From the NCBI RefSeq assembly GCF_023195775.1, contig NZ_CP096205.1:1674001-1738000 (forward strand): 64,000 nt of DNA, given 5' to 3'. Shown here piece after piece: positions 36,216 through 44,799 of the stretch (its first letter is position 1; the number at the start of each line of letters is the position of its first letter). The position numbers and the translations under genes are program-made. The notes below the pieces were generated by a model. It worked only from the letters and a program-made list of their open reading frames with translations, ran no database searches and was not told the origin of the DNA. The DNA is from Flavobacterium azooxidireducens. Lineage in GTDB: Bacteria; Bacteroidota; Bacteroidia; Flavobacteriales; Flavobacteriaceae.

Positions 36216-36503
36216 ATGAATACTAAAAAACAAAAAATATATCCAAAACATCAAAAAATACTCGATACATTAGGTGAGAATATCAAGCTTGCCAGAAAGA
36301 GAAGAAAGTTAACTGCTATTCAAGTTGCTGAACGGGCCGATGTATCAAGAATGACTCTTTATGAGATTGAAAAAGGAAATGCAAGAGTTGCAATTGGTGC
36401 TTACTTTAATGTTCTAAGAGTTCTTAATCTTGAAAATGATTTTTTAAAATTAGCTTCTGACGATGAACTCGGTAGAAAACTTCAAGATTTGGAACTTCTT
36501 TAA
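36216..36503 (+). CDS. hipB: HipB-like XRE antitoxin
   Basis: 95 residues from ATG 36216; an earlier in-frame start at 36195 would lie inside the operator/-7 region and is rejected. HTH_3 domain with LGENIKLARKRRKLTAIQVAERADVSRMTLYEIEKG (helix-turn-helix about 25-60). It neutralises the downstream HipA kinase and binds the operator. The toxin gene starts 9 bases after its stop. Confidence 0.88.
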   Translation: MNTKKQKIYPKHQKILDTLGENIKLARKRRKLTAIQVAERADVSRMTLYEIEKGNARVAIGAYFNVLRVLNLENDFLKLASDDELGRKLQDLELL

Positions 36504-36512
36504 TCTTAAAAA

Positions 36513-37757
36513 ATGGCAGTAAATAAAACAGATATTTTGGTATATGCTCATTGGCTTGGAATGAATGAGCCTAAATTGATTGGTATTCTTTCAGCACATC
36601 AAGGCAAAGGAAGAAAGTCATTTAGTTTTGAGTATGATAAACTTTGGCTCAATTCTGAATCTCGATTCTTATTAGACCCAGACATACAATGGTTTACCGG
36701 ACAGCAGTTTCCGAACCAAAAAGAAAACTTCGGAATTTTTCTCGATAGTATGCCCGATACTTGGGGACGTACCTTAATGAAAAGACGTGAAGCCCAAATT
36801 GCAAAAGAAGCGGGCAAACAAACACCAAACTTATATGATATTGATTATTTGTTAGGCGTGTATGATGAAAGCAGAATGGGAGCCTTGCGATTTAAGCTTG
36901 ATATAGACGGCCCGTTTCTGGACGATGACAATACGCATCCGACACCGCCAATGTCTTCAATAAGAGAGCTACAACAAGCCGCAGAGCACATTGAAAGCGA
37001 TAAAGATAATGATGAGATCAAAAAGTGGTTAGCTATTCTAATTGCACCGGGTTCTTCTTTAGGGGGAGCAAGACCAAAAGCAAACCTATTAGACGAAGGT
37101 GATTTGTGGATTGCAAAATTTCCTTCTCAAAATGATACAATAGACAAAGGAGCTTGGGAATATCTAACGTATAAACTTGCTATAAATGCCGGCATCAATA
37201 TGGCAGAGTCAAAAATTGAAAAAATTAGCGGAAAGCATCACACTTTTTTTACGAAGCGATTTGATAGACAAAAAGGCGATCGAATTCATTTCTCATCAGC
37301 AATGACAATGACCGGGAATAATGAAGATACAATTAGGGATAATGCCCCAAGCTATTTAGATATTGCTGAATTCATACAATACAATGGTGCAAACATAACC
37401 GAAGACCTACATCAATTATGGAGGCGGATAGTATTTAATATTGCGGTCTCAAATACTGACGATCACTTGAGAAATCATGGTTTTTTGTTGACAGACAAAG
37501 GCTGGGTTTTATCTCCGGCTTATGATATCAATCCGTCAATTGACAAAAATGGATTAGCATTGAACATTGACATGGATAATAATGCGTTGGATTTTGAATT
37601 AGCAAAAAGTGTTGGAGAGTATTTTAAACTAGATAATAATGCAATGAATGTTATTATTGAAGAGGTTTTAAACTCTGTAAATGGTTGGAAAACCGTAGCA
37701 AATAAAATTGGGATTTCAAGAGTTGAACAGGAGTTGATGAAAGAGGCATTTAAATAA
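36513..37757 (+). CDS. hipA: HipA-family serine/threonine kinase toxin
   Basis: 414 residues, near the length of E. coli HipA (440). P-loop-type region LGGARPKANLL (about 187-197), catalytic SNTDDHLRNHG, and metal-binding LSPAYDINPS are all present, so it looks active. HipA kinases phosphorylate glutamyl-tRNA synthetase or other targets and arrest growth. It forms a two-gene toxin-antitoxin module with the XRE gene. The location right behind a tRNA gene suggests acquisition by integration, though I see no clear direct repeat. Confidence 0.9.
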   Translation: MAVNKTDILVYAHWLGMNEPKLIGILSAHQGKGRKSFSFEYDKLWLNSESRFLLDPDIQWFTGQQFPNQKENFGIFLDSMPDTWGRTLMKRREAQIAKEAGKQTPNLYDIDYLLGVYDESRMGALRFKLDIDGPFLDDDNTHPTPPMSSIRELQQAAEHIESDKDNDEIKKWLAILIAPGSSLGGARPKANLLDEGDLWIAKFPSQNDTIDKGAWEYLTYKLAINAGINMAESKIEKISGKHHTFFTKRFDRQKGDRIHFSSAMTMTGNNEDTIRDNAPSYLDIAEFIQYNGANITEDLHQLWRRIVFNIAVSNTDDHLRNHGFLLTDKGWVLSPAYDINPSIDKNGLALNIDMDNNALDFELAKSVGEYFKLDNNAMNVIIEEVLNSVNGWKTVANKIGISRVEQELMKEAFK

Positions 37758-37993
37758 ATTCATTCAAACGAATTATAAATTCTACATCAACAACAAACCA
37801 AAACAAAACATTTTACGTTAATATAATTTTGAAATTAAGTAACTTATCAAAAAAAATGTACTTTTGGCGATGATTTATGAATTTTGAAGATTAAGTTAAA
37901 AAAAAGAGTAACTTAGTTTTCGTTTTATAGAGATTTTTACTTTATTTGTCAAAATATTTTGTTAAAGAAAAAATTTATTTACATTTACACCCT

Positions 37994-38230
37994 ATGAGAA
38001 TTGTTCCAAATAAGTTTTTAATTGTCCTTTTAGGATACTTTATTATAGGAATGGTTTCGTCAACATTGCATGCTGCAAATTTAGCTGTTGTTCAAAACCC
38101 TCCACCACCAACACCACCTCCACCGGGTTTACCGATTGATGGAGGAGTTGTCCTTTTGTTACTAATAGGTTTAGTGTTTGCTTTTTACAAATACAACCTT
38201 AATCAAAACATAAAAAAAACGCTGAAATAA
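37994..38230 (+). CDS. PID-CTERM sorting-tail protein
   Basis: 78 residues from ATG 37994; a longer frame starting at 37946 is less likely since it disrupts the signal peptide. Signal peptide (LIVLLGYFIIGMVSSTLHA), then a short PPPPTPPPPGLPIDGG linker and a C-terminal membrane helix VVLLLLIGLVFAF followed by a basic tail YKYNLNQNIKK. The PIDGG, hydrophobic helix, basic end is the PID-CTERM tripartite signal found in Flavobacteriia and thought to be processed by an exosortase/archaeosortase-like enzyme. No exosortase is in the window. The protein is almost only a sorting signal. Confidence 0.75.
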   Translation: MRIVPNKFLIVLLGYFIIGMVSSTLHAANLAVVQNPPPPTPPPPGLPIDGGVVLLLLIGLVFAFYKYNLNQNIKKTLK

Positions 38231-38243
38231 TTCAGCGTTTTTT
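38214..38243. terminator. Bidirectional intrinsic terminator
   Basis: 13-bp perfect stem AAAAAACGCTGAA / TTCAGCGTTTTTT with an ATAA loop. It overlaps the stop of the PID-CTERM gene and lies 7 bases beyond the riboflavin synthase stop, so it serves both convergent genes. Confidence 0.85.
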
Positions 38244-38250
38244 ATCTATT

Positions 38251-38841
38251 TTATTTTCTGAGCTCGTTCAATCGAGAAACATATTTCCCAATTACATCAA
38301 ATTCTAAATTAATAACAGTGCCTTCTTTTATGGAATGAAAGTTCGTATGTTCATACGTATAAGGAATAATTGCAACACTAAATTCATTTAATTTAGAATT
38401 CACAACTGTCAGACTCACACCATTTACAGTAATTGAACCTTTTTCGATAGTTATATTGTTCAAAGTAACATCATATTTAAAAGTATAATACCAACTTCCA
38501 TTTGCTTCTTTAACATCAACACAAGTTCCGATTTGATCCACATGACCTTGAACAATATGGCCATCAAGCCGATCTCCCAATTTCATTGCTCTTTCTAAAT
38601 TAACAGCATCTCCTTCTTTCCAAGTACCTAAATTCGTTTTGTCAAGTGTTTCTTTAATGGCCGTAACGGTGTAATTGTCATTTTCAATAGCCACAACAGT
38701 TAAACAAACGCCATTATGAGCAACGCTTTGATCAATTTTTAATTCGGAAGTAATGCTGGAAGTAATTGTAAAATGAACATTCTCTTGCTCTTTTTCAATC
38801 GATTTTATTCTTCCGAGAGTTTCTATAATACCGGTAAACAT
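38251..38841 (-). CDS. ribE: Riboflavin synthase
   Basis: 196 residues from ATG 38841 (MFTGIIETLG is the family start; longer upstream frames are antisense to pdxA). Two lumazine-binding repeats, with the VAHNGVCLTVV and KGSITVNGVSLTVV motifs. It dismutates two 6,7-dimethyl-8-ribityllumazine molecules to riboflavin. Divergent from pdxA, 58 bases apart. Confidence 0.96.
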   Translation of the reverse strand: MFTGIIETLGRIKSIEKEQENVHFTITSSITSELKIDQSVAHNGVCLTVVAIENDNYTVTAIKETLDKTNLGTWKEGDAVNLERAMKLGDRLDGHIVQGHVDQIGTCVDVKEANGSWYYTFKYDVTLNNITIEKGSITVNGVSLTVVNSKLNEFSVAIIPYTYEHTNFHSIKEGTVINLEFDVIGKYVSRLNELRK

Positions 38842-38899
38842 TTGTAGTTTTATTTTTGTAAATTTGCACTTCAAAATTAGCAATAAATTACGTCTTGTC

Positions 38900-39949
38900 A
38901 TGGTTAAAAAAGCAGAAAATATTCTTGTGGGAATTTCAATCGGAGATTTAAACGGAATTGGAAGCGAAGTCGTTCTCAAAACATTTGAAGATTCCAGAAT
39001 GTTAGAACTTTGCACACCGGTTATTTTTGCTAATGTTAAAATGTTGTCTTTTCTTAAAAAAAGTTTTGAATCAACAACAACTCTTCACGGAATTGACAAT
39101 TTAGACCAGATCATCCCCGGCAAAATAAATGTTTTTAATCTTTGGAAAGAAAGTTTTAATTTGGAATATGGTGTTGCGAATGATATTGTTGGGAGTTATG
39201 CTGTTAAATCGTTTGTTGCCGCTACAAAAGCATTAAAAGAAGGTGTTGTTGATGTTTTAGTTACGGCACCAATCAATAAATATAACATTCAGTCAGAAGA
39301 TTTTAAATTTCCGGGTCATACCGATTATTTAAACCAGGAATTAGAAGGCGATGCTTTAATGTTAATGGTAAATGATTCGTTGCGAATTGGATTGTTAACC
39401 GATCATATTCCGGTCACAGAAGTTTCTAAGCATTTGACCGAAAAATTAATCAAGAAAAAAATTGAAACTGTAAAGAAAACATTAATCCAAGATTTTAAGA
39501 TTGGAAAACCCAAAATCGCTGTGTTAGGATTAAATCCGCATTGTGGTGATAATGGTGTAATTGGTAAAGAAGACGATGAGATTATTCGTCCAACCATCAA
39601 AAAAATGTTTGACTCCGGAACTTTCGTTTTTGGTCCGTATGCTGCGGATAGTTTCTTCGGAAATAAATCGCACGAAAAATTTGATGCCGTTATTGCTTGT
39701 TACCACGACCAAGGGTTAATTCCGTTTAAAACATTATCGTTTGGAAATGGTGTAAATTATACCGCCGGATTAAACAAAATCAGAACGTCACCCGATCACG
39801 GAACCGCATTTGAAATTGCCGGAAAAAATCAAGCCGATTTTAATTCGTTCAAAGAAGCGGTTTATTTAGCAATCGACATTTATAATTCCAGAGTTGAATA
39901 CAACCAAATTACTGAAAAACCCCTGAAAACAAAGGAAAAACAGTTTTAA
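38900..39949 (+). CDS. pdxA: 4-hydroxythreonine-4-phosphate dehydrogenase
   Basis: 349 residues from ATG 38900. GISIGDLNGIGSEV at the start, metal-binding GHTDYL and CYHDQGLIPFKTL, and the NAD-region TSPDHGTAFEIAG are all typical. It makes the amino-ketone precursor of pyridoxal phosphate. The start follows two overlapping -7-like boxes (TATTTTTG 38851, TAAATTTG 38859). Confidence 0.96.
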   Translation: MVKKAENILVGISIGDLNGIGSEVVLKTFEDSRMLELCTPVIFANVKMLSFLKKSFESTTTLHGIDNLDQIIPGKINVFNLWKESFNLEYGVANDIVGSYAVKSFVAATKALKEGVVDVLVTAPINKYNIQSEDFKFPGHTDYLNQELEGDALMLMVNDSLRIGLLTDHIPVTEVSKHLTEKLIKKKIETVKKTLIQDFKIGKPKIAVLGLNPHCGDNGVIGKEDDEIIRPTIKKMFDSGTFVFGPYAADSFFGNKSHEKFDAVIACYHDQGLIPFKTLSFGNGVNYTAGLNKIRTSPDHGTAFEIAGKNQADFNSFKEAVYLAIDIYNSRVEYNQITEKPLKTKEKQF

Positions 39950-39972
39950 ACAAAAAAATGTTCATAACTGTC

Positions 39973-40001
39973 TTGCATTTGCGATAATTTTATATCTTTG
40001 C
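39973..40001 (+). promoter_or_regulatory. Promoter of the yceD-rpmF operon
   Basis: TTG (39973-39975), 17 bp, then TATCTTTG (39993-40000) followed by C: a near-perfect -33/-7 pair. It shows that the correct yceD start is the ATG at 40034, since the earlier in-frame TTG lies in the -7 box. Confidence 0.65.
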
Positions 40002-40033
40002 AAACCGAATTTTTGGGACAAATTGCTGTTGAG

Positions 40034-40573
40034 ATGAAAGTATCTAATGAATATTTAATCCCATTTATAGGATTAAAGCTAGGAAAACATCAATTTGACT
40101 ATCAAATAGATAAAACGTTCTTTGATCGCTTCGAATACGATGAATTTGAAAGTTGTAATGTAAAAGTAGATGTTGTTTTAGATAAAAAATCAACAATGCT
40201 CGAGTTACATTTTAAACATAAAGGAACTGTTCATGTGCCTTGTGATTTAACCGGAGAGCCATTTGATTTGCCAATAAAAGGTAAAATTAATGTGGTAGTT
40301 CAGTTTGGTGATGCTTTTAACAATGAAAATGAAGAATTGCTCATCCTTCCGCACGGCGAACACCAAGTGGATGTGTCACAGTATATTTATGAAATGATTG
40401 TGCTTTCAATTCCATTAAAAAGAATTCATCCCGGTGTAAAAGACGGAACATTGAAATCCGAAGCAATCGAAAAATTACAAGAACTGACAGTCAAAGCGAA
40501 GAAAGAAGAAACAAAAAGTGAAGAAACTGATCCTAGATGGGATCAATTAAAAAAACTATTAACGGATAAATAA
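40034..40573 (+). CDS. yceD: DUF177 (YceD) family protein
   Basis: 179 residues from ATG 40034. The central VPCDLTGEPFDLPIKGKINVVVQFG and ISQYIYEMIVLSIPLKRIHP match DUF177/YceD, a family linked to 23S rRNA stability that almost always precedes rpmF. The tail is charged and Lys/Glu-rich. Nine bases upstream of rpmF in one operon. Confidence 0.92.
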   Translation: MKVSNEYLIPFIGLKLGKHQFDYQIDKTFFDRFEYDEFESCNVKVDVVLDKKSTMLELHFKHKGTVHVPCDLTGEPFDLPIKGKINVVVQFGDAFNNENEELLILPHGEHQVDVSQYIYEMIVLSIPLKRIHPGVKDGTLKSEAIEKLQELTVKAKKEETKSEETDPRWDQLKKLLTDK

Positions 40574-40582
40574 TATAGTAAA

Positions 40583-40777
40583 ATGGCACATCCAAAGAGA
40601 AAAACCTCGAAAACCAGAAGAGACAAAAGAAGAACTCATTATAAAGCAACTGCAGCTCAAATTGCAACTTGCCCAATTACAGGTGAGGCACATTTATACC
40701 ACAGAGCGTATTGGCATGAAGGTAAAATGTACTACCGTGGACAAGTAGTAATCGACAAAACTGAAGCTGTTGCTTAG
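40583..40777 (+). CDS. rpmF: 50S ribosomal protein L32
   Basis: 64 residues with the [20 protein letters not shown] start and the [15 protein letters not shown] core. Only one cysteine is left of the usual four zinc ligands, so this is a zinc-independent L32. Between yceD and fabH as in many bacteria; a terminator follows directly. Confidence 0.98.
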   Translation: MAHPKRKTSKTRRDKRRTHYKATAAQIATCPITGEAHLYHRAYWHEGKMYYRGQVVIDKTEAVA

Positions 40778-40800
40778 TACTTTCTTATCGTATATAGATA

Positions 40801-40827
40801 AACTCTCACCTCGTGGGAGTTTTTTTG
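40801..40827 (+). terminator. Intrinsic terminator after rpmF
   Basis: 9-bp stem AACTCTCAC / GTGGGAGTT (one T-G pair), CTC loop, followed by a run of seven T. Confidence 0.85.
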
Positions 40828-40940
40828 TTATACCACTATTTTAACATAAATAAGCCATCTCAAAATAATCAAGTTTAGATTTTTTTTTGTAATTTCCACC
40901 TCTTTTATCCTTTATGGGAAAAGAAAAACAATCAAACCCT

Positions 40941-41939
40941 ATGAGTAAAACAACAGCCGCCATAACCGCAGTGGGTGCTTATGTTCCAGACTTTGTATTA
41001 TCTAACCAAGTGCTTGAAACCCTTGTGGATACAAATGACGAATGGATTACATCCAGAACCGGAATAAAGGAAAGAAGATTATTAAAAGAAGAAGGAAAAG
41101 GCACTTCCTATTTAGCAATCAAAGCTGCCCAAAATTTAATTGAAAAAAGCAACATCAATCCGGAAGAGATTGATATGGTCATCGTAGCAACCGCTACACC
41201 CGATATGCTCGTAGCCTCAACCGGCGTTTATGTAGCTACGCAAATTGGAGCTGTTAATGCTTTTGCGTATGATTTGCAAGCAGCTTGTTCCAGTTTTCTT
41301 TTCGGAATGTCAACTGCCGCAGCCTACATTGAATCAGGCAGATATAAAAAAGTACTTTTAATTGGAGCAGACAAAATGTCTTCCATCATAGATTATACCG
41401 ACCGTGCAACCTGCATTATCTTTGGAGATGGTGCAGGTGCTGTTCTTTTTGAGCCTAACCATGAAGGTCTTGGTCTTCAAGATGAGTTCTTGCGAAGCGA
41501 TGGAATCGGACGTGAATTTCTAAAAATTGATGCCGGCGGATCTATTCTTCCTCCATCTGAAGAAACAGTGAAAAACAGACAACATTTTGTTTTTCAAGAT
41601 GGTAAAACCGTATTTAAATATGCCGTTTCCGGAATGGCCGATGTGAGTGAAAAAATCATGCAACGCAATAACCTTACACAAGATGATGTAGATTGGTTAG
41701 TTGCACATCAAGCGAATAAACGAATCATCGATGCCACCTCAAGCCGAATGGGAGTTGATGACAGCAAAGTATTAATCAACATTGAAAAATACGGAAATAC
41801 TACTTCGGCAACATTACCCTTATTATTAAGCGATTTTGAACATAAATTCAAAAAAGGAGACAACCTTATTTTTGCCGCTTTTGGTGGCGGATTTACTTGG
41901 GGTTCTATCTTTTTAAAATGGGCATACGATAAAAAATAA
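40941..41939 (+). CDS. fabH: 3-oxoacyl-ACP synthase III
   Basis: 332 residues from ATG 40941; a start at 40914 would add nine residues and is also possible. The catalytic triad is visible: Cys in LQAACSSFLFG, His in LVAHQANKRI and Asn in YGNTTSATLP. It starts fatty acid elongation by condensing acetyl-CoA (or branched acyl-CoA, common in Bacteroidota) with malonyl-ACP. Followed 24 bases later by accB and then accC. Confidence 0.95.
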   Translation: MSKTTAAITAVGAYVPDFVLSNQVLETLVDTNDEWITSRTGIKERRLLKEEGKGTSYLAIKAAQNLIEKSNINPEEIDMVIVATATPDMLVASTGVYVATQIGAVNAFAYDLQAACSSFLFGMSTAAAYIESGRYKKVLLIGADKMSSIIDYTDRATCIIFGDGAGAVLFEPNHEGLGLQDEFLRSDGIGREFLKIDAGGSILPPSEETVKNRQHFVFQDGKTVFKYAVSGMADVSEKIMQRNNLTQDDVDWLVAHQANKRIIDATSSRMGVDDSKVLINIEKYGNTTSATLPLLLSDFEHKFKKGDNLIFAAFGGGFTWGSIFLKWAYDKK

Positions 41940-41963
41940 AAACTAAACTAAACTAAAAATATC

Positions 41964-42458
41964 ATGGATATTAAAGAAATTCAAAACCTAATTAAATTTG
42001 TGGCCAAATCAGGAGCTACCGAAGTAAAATTAGAAATGGACGATTTTAAAATCACCATCAAAACAACAGAAGCAGGTGCTGCAGAAGCATCTTATTTTCA
42101 AAATTATCCAAATGCTCAACCTATGCAAATGGTTCCGCAACAACAACAGCAACCACAAGCTCCGGTTCAAGCAGCTCCAGTTGTACCCGTTGCTGTAGAA
42201 GCTGATGAAAACTCGAAATATGTAGTGATAAAATCGCCAATGATTGGAACATTATACAGAAAACCGGCTCCGGACAAAGCTCCGTTTGTAGAAGTGGGTG
42301 CAACAATTTCAAAGGGTGATCCGGTTTGTGTGATTGAAGCTATGAAATTATTCAATGAAATTGAAGCTGAAATTTCAGGTAAAATCGTGAAGATTTTAGT
42401 GGATGATATGTCTCCAGTTGAATTTGACCAACCTTTATTCTTAGTAGATCCATCTTAA
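41964..42458 (+). CDS. accB: Biotin carboxyl carrier protein of acetyl-CoA carboxylase
   Basis: 164 residues. A short N-terminal domain, a Gln/Pro/Ala linker (about 55-75) and a C-terminal biotinyl domain with CVIEAMKLFNEIEAE, where the Lys is biotinylated. Co-operonic with accC; the 96-base space between them contains a repeated TTAGATTTT-type word block. Confidence 0.97.
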   Translation: MDIKEIQNLIKFVAKSGATEVKLEMDDFKITIKTTEAGAAEASYFQNYPNAQPMQMVPQQQQQPQAPVQAAPVVPVAVEADENSKYVVIKSPMIGTLYRKPAPDKAPFVEVGATISKGDPVCVIEAMKLFNEIEAEISGKIVKILVDDMSPVEFDQPLFLVDPS

Positions 42459-42462
42459 TTTT

Positions 42463-42545
42463 AGATTTTTAGATTTTCGGATAATTAGACTAGTAAATGT
42501 CTAATGTCTGAAAATCCAACAATCCAATTATCTAATAATCTAAAT
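42463..42545. repeat. Iterated TTAGATTTT / AATCTAA word repeat between accB and accC
   Basis: The block is built of short words (TTAGATTTTTAGATTTTCGG, then AATCCAACAATCCAATTATC), the two halves being roughly inverted around TAATTAGAC / GTCTAATG (about 42481-42506). Related blocks lie at 10855-10905, with similar iteration styles at 800-905 and 30113-30142. No gene inside. Confidence 0.45.
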
Positions 42546-42554
42546 TAAAAAAAG

Positions 42555-43901
42555 ATGTTTAAAAAAATATTAATTGCCAATCGTGGAGAAATTGCACTTC
42601 GTGTGATTAGAACCTGTAAAGAAATGGGCATTAAAACCGTTGCGGTATATTCTACTGCCGACGCTGAAAGTCTTCACGTAAAATTTGCTGATGAAGCTGT
42701 TTGTATCGGTCCGCCACCAAGTAATCTGTCATATTTAAAAATGTCAAATATTATTGCGGCGGCTGAAATTACGAATGCTGATGCAATTCATCCGGGTTAC
42801 GGATTTTTGTCTGAGAATGCAAAATTTTCGAAAATATGTCAGGAACACGGTATCAAATTTATTGGTGCTTCGCCTGAAATGATTGATAGAATGGGTGATA
42901 AAGCATCCGCGAAAGCGACTATGAAAGCTGCCGGAGTTCCTTGTGTTCCCGGTTCGGATGGGTTGTTGGAAAGCTACGAACAAGCCGAAAAAATCGCCAA
43001 AGAAATGGGTTATCCTGTGATGTTGAAAGCGACGGCCGGTGGTGGTGGAAAAGGAATGCGTGCCGTTTGGAAAAAAGATGAACTGTTGAAAGCTTGGGAA
43101 AGTGCTCGTCAAGAATCTGCGGCGGCATTTGGAAATGATGGAATGTATATGGAGAAGTTGATTGAAGAACCTCGCCATATTGAAATACAAGTTGTGGGTG
43201 ATGCGTACGGAAAAGCGTGTCATTTATCAGAAAGAGATTGTTCGGTGCAACGTCGTCATCAAAAATTGACGGAAGAAACTCCGTCTCCGTTTATGACGGA
43301 TGAATTACGCCACAAGATGGGTGAAGCGGCAGTAAAAGCGGCTGAATTTATTAAGTATGAAGGAGCGGGAACGGTAGAGTTTTTGGTGGATAAACACCGT
43401 AACTTCTACTTTATGGAGATGAACACGCGAATTCAAGTAGAGCATCCTATTACTGAACAAGTGGTGGATTATGATTTGATTCGTGAGCAGATATTAGTGG
43501 CTGCAGGTGTGCCAATTTCAGGTAAAAACTATTTGCCGCAATTGCACTCGATTGAATGTAGAATTAATGCGGAAGATCCTTATAATGATTTCCGTCCGTC
43601 ACCGGGGAAGATTACGGTTCTTCACGCACCGGGTGGACATGGTGTTCGTTTAGATACGCACGTGTATGCCGGTTATACGATTCCGCCGAACTATGATTCG
43701 ATGATTGCAAAGTTGATTACGACGGCTCAAACGAGAGAAGAAGCCATCAGCAAAATGAAGCGAGCATTGGATGAGTTTTATATTGAAGGAATTAAAACGA
43801 CGATACCGTTTCACAGACAATTGATGGACGAACCGGATTATGTTGCCGGAAATTATACAACGAAGTTTATGGAGAGTTTTAAAATGAACGATCCGGAATA
43901 G
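42555..43901 (+). CDS. accC: Biotin carboxylase subunit of acetyl-CoA carboxylase
   Basis: 448 residues. N-terminal [23 protein letters not shown]-grasp loop [11 protein letters not shown], catalytic [16 protein letters not shown] and the C-terminal [16 protein letters not shown]. It carboxylates biotin on AccB. Complete, followed directly by a terminator. Confidence 0.98.
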   Translation: MFKKILIANRGEIALRVIRTCKEMGIKTVAVYSTADAESLHVKFADEAVCIGPPPSNLSYLKMSNIIAAAEITNADAIHPGYGFLSENAKFSKICQEHGIKFIGASPEMIDRMGDKASAKATMKAAGVPCVPGSDGLLESYEQAEKIAKEMGYPVMLKATAGGGGKGMRAVWKKDELLKAWESARQESAAAFGNDGMYMEKLIEEPRHIEIQVVGDAYGKACHLSERDCSVQRRHQKLTEETPSPFMTDELRHKMGEAAVKAAEFIKYEGAGTVEFLVDKHRNFYFMEMNTRIQVEHPITEQVVDYDLIREQILVAAGVPISGKNYLPQLHSIECRINAEDPYNDFRPSPGKITVLHAPGGHGVRLDTHVYAGYTIPPNYDSMIAKLITTAQTREEAISKMKRALDEFYIEGIKTTIPFHRQLMDEPDYVAGNYTTKFMESFKMNDPE

Positions 43902-43905
43902 ATAG

Positions 43906-43939
43906 AAAGCCTCACTGAAAAGTGGGGCTTTTGTTTTTT
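43906..43939 (+). terminator. Intrinsic terminator after accC
   Basis: 11-bp stem AAAGCCTCACT / AGTGGGGCTTT (one T-G pair), GAAA loop, followed by T-rich sequence. The stem begins five bases after the accC stop. Confidence 0.85.
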
Positions 43940-44105
43940 TAGGGTGGTGTAGAAATGAAAGGGGTTTGGTGATTGTTGAGGAAAATGTAATATATTTGGT
44001 TTTAGGAAAAGACAGGATAAACTTTTTGGAGACACAAACTGTTTTGGGTTTGTAGTGGGATGTTTATTTCGCATATAAAGAAGTTAGCCCTAATTATTAG
44101 ATGAC

Positions 44106-44375
44106 ATGACAGACAACGAAATTAAGGAAATAGAAGACCGCTGTAAACTGACAACACCTGGGCCTTGGAAATCACTAGTTGAGGGGCGTGAGATTGAGAG
44201 CGGAGACAGTTTTATAATGACGGGCATTTCTGAAAGCGAAGACATTTGGAGCGACAAAAGAGGTGCAGACATTTATTTGACAGGTGCAACGACTGTCGAC
44301 CAAGACTTTATTGCACACGCTAGACAAGATATTCCAAAACTAATCACTGAAATTAAGAGACTAAAATCAAAGTAA
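44106..44375 (+). CDS. Hypothetical small protein, phage/island type
   Basis: 89 residues with the layout EDRCKLTTPGPWKS near the start and DFIAHARQDIPKLITEIKRL at the end. This TPGPW...FIAHAREDIP pattern is common in small phage- and island-borne proteins of unknown function. Aspartate codons are almost all GAC (about eight of nine), unlike the GAT-preferring genes on either side, which suggests recent transfer. Overlaps the next gene by one base (TAATG). Confidence 0.7.
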   Translation: MTDNEIKEIEDRCKLTTPGPWKSLVEGREIESGDSFIMTGISESEDIWSDKRGADIYLTGATTVDQDFIAHARQDIPKLITEIKRLKSK

Positions 44376-44770
44376 TGCACGAACCATACGAAAAGCGTTT
44401 CGGTCATAAAGCAGACTTCAGAGTAAAATATAAGTTTAGAAGTCCTGAAAATGGGGGCAGAAAAACTGGAGAGCCATATCAAGGAATTCGTTCCGACTTT
44501 TCATTTGTTGCAGAGACAGAAAACAAAATGTATATGATTTGGCCAGAATTTGAAGACAGTGAAGGAAATGTATTGTTGTATAATGACAAATCAGTTCCCA
44601 ATCAAGGCACTGCAAGAATGTGGATTATAAACAATGAAATGAGACCTTTACATTGTGACAAAATCAAAATTGGAGTGAAAGGAAATTTTAGAGAGGGAGC
44701 AATGTTTTCGGCCGACTGCGAAGTGATAGAAGTTTTAGACTTGAAAAATAACCCGGTAACAAACTTTTAG
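44375..44770 (+). CDS. Hypothetical protein with EF-Tu-domain-like beta-barrel flavour
   Basis: 131 residues, no signal. The chain FRSPENGGRKTGEP, QGIRSDFSF and RPLHCDKIKIGVKGNF...ADCEVIEVLD reads like a small beta-barrel of the EF-Tu domain 2/3 type, which I have not verified. Coupled to the preceding gene by a one-base overlap. GAC is preferred here too. Function unknown. Confidence 0.65.
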   Translation: MHEPYEKRFGHKADFRVKYKFRSPENGGRKTGEPYQGIRSDFSFVAETENKMYMIWPEFEDSEGNVLLYNDKSVPNQGTARMWIINNEMRPLHCDKIKIGVKGNFREGAMFSADCEVIEVLDLKNNPVTNF

Positions 44771-44799
44771 CAAAAACCAAAAAGTTAACATATATTGTA

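Noticed and set aside
36086..37990. Attachment-site direct repeat of the tRNA 3' end beyond HipBA
   Set aside because: I looked for a second copy of the GGTGGGACCAC end downstream and found no convincing match.
38864..39015. Longer start of riboflavin synthase reaching into pdxA
   Set aside because: The additional 58 residues are antisense to pdxA; the family start MFTGIIE at 38841 is clear.
42744..43223. Minus-strand 159-residue frame inside accC
   Set aside because: Antisense to strongly conserved biotin carboxylase; no independent evidence.
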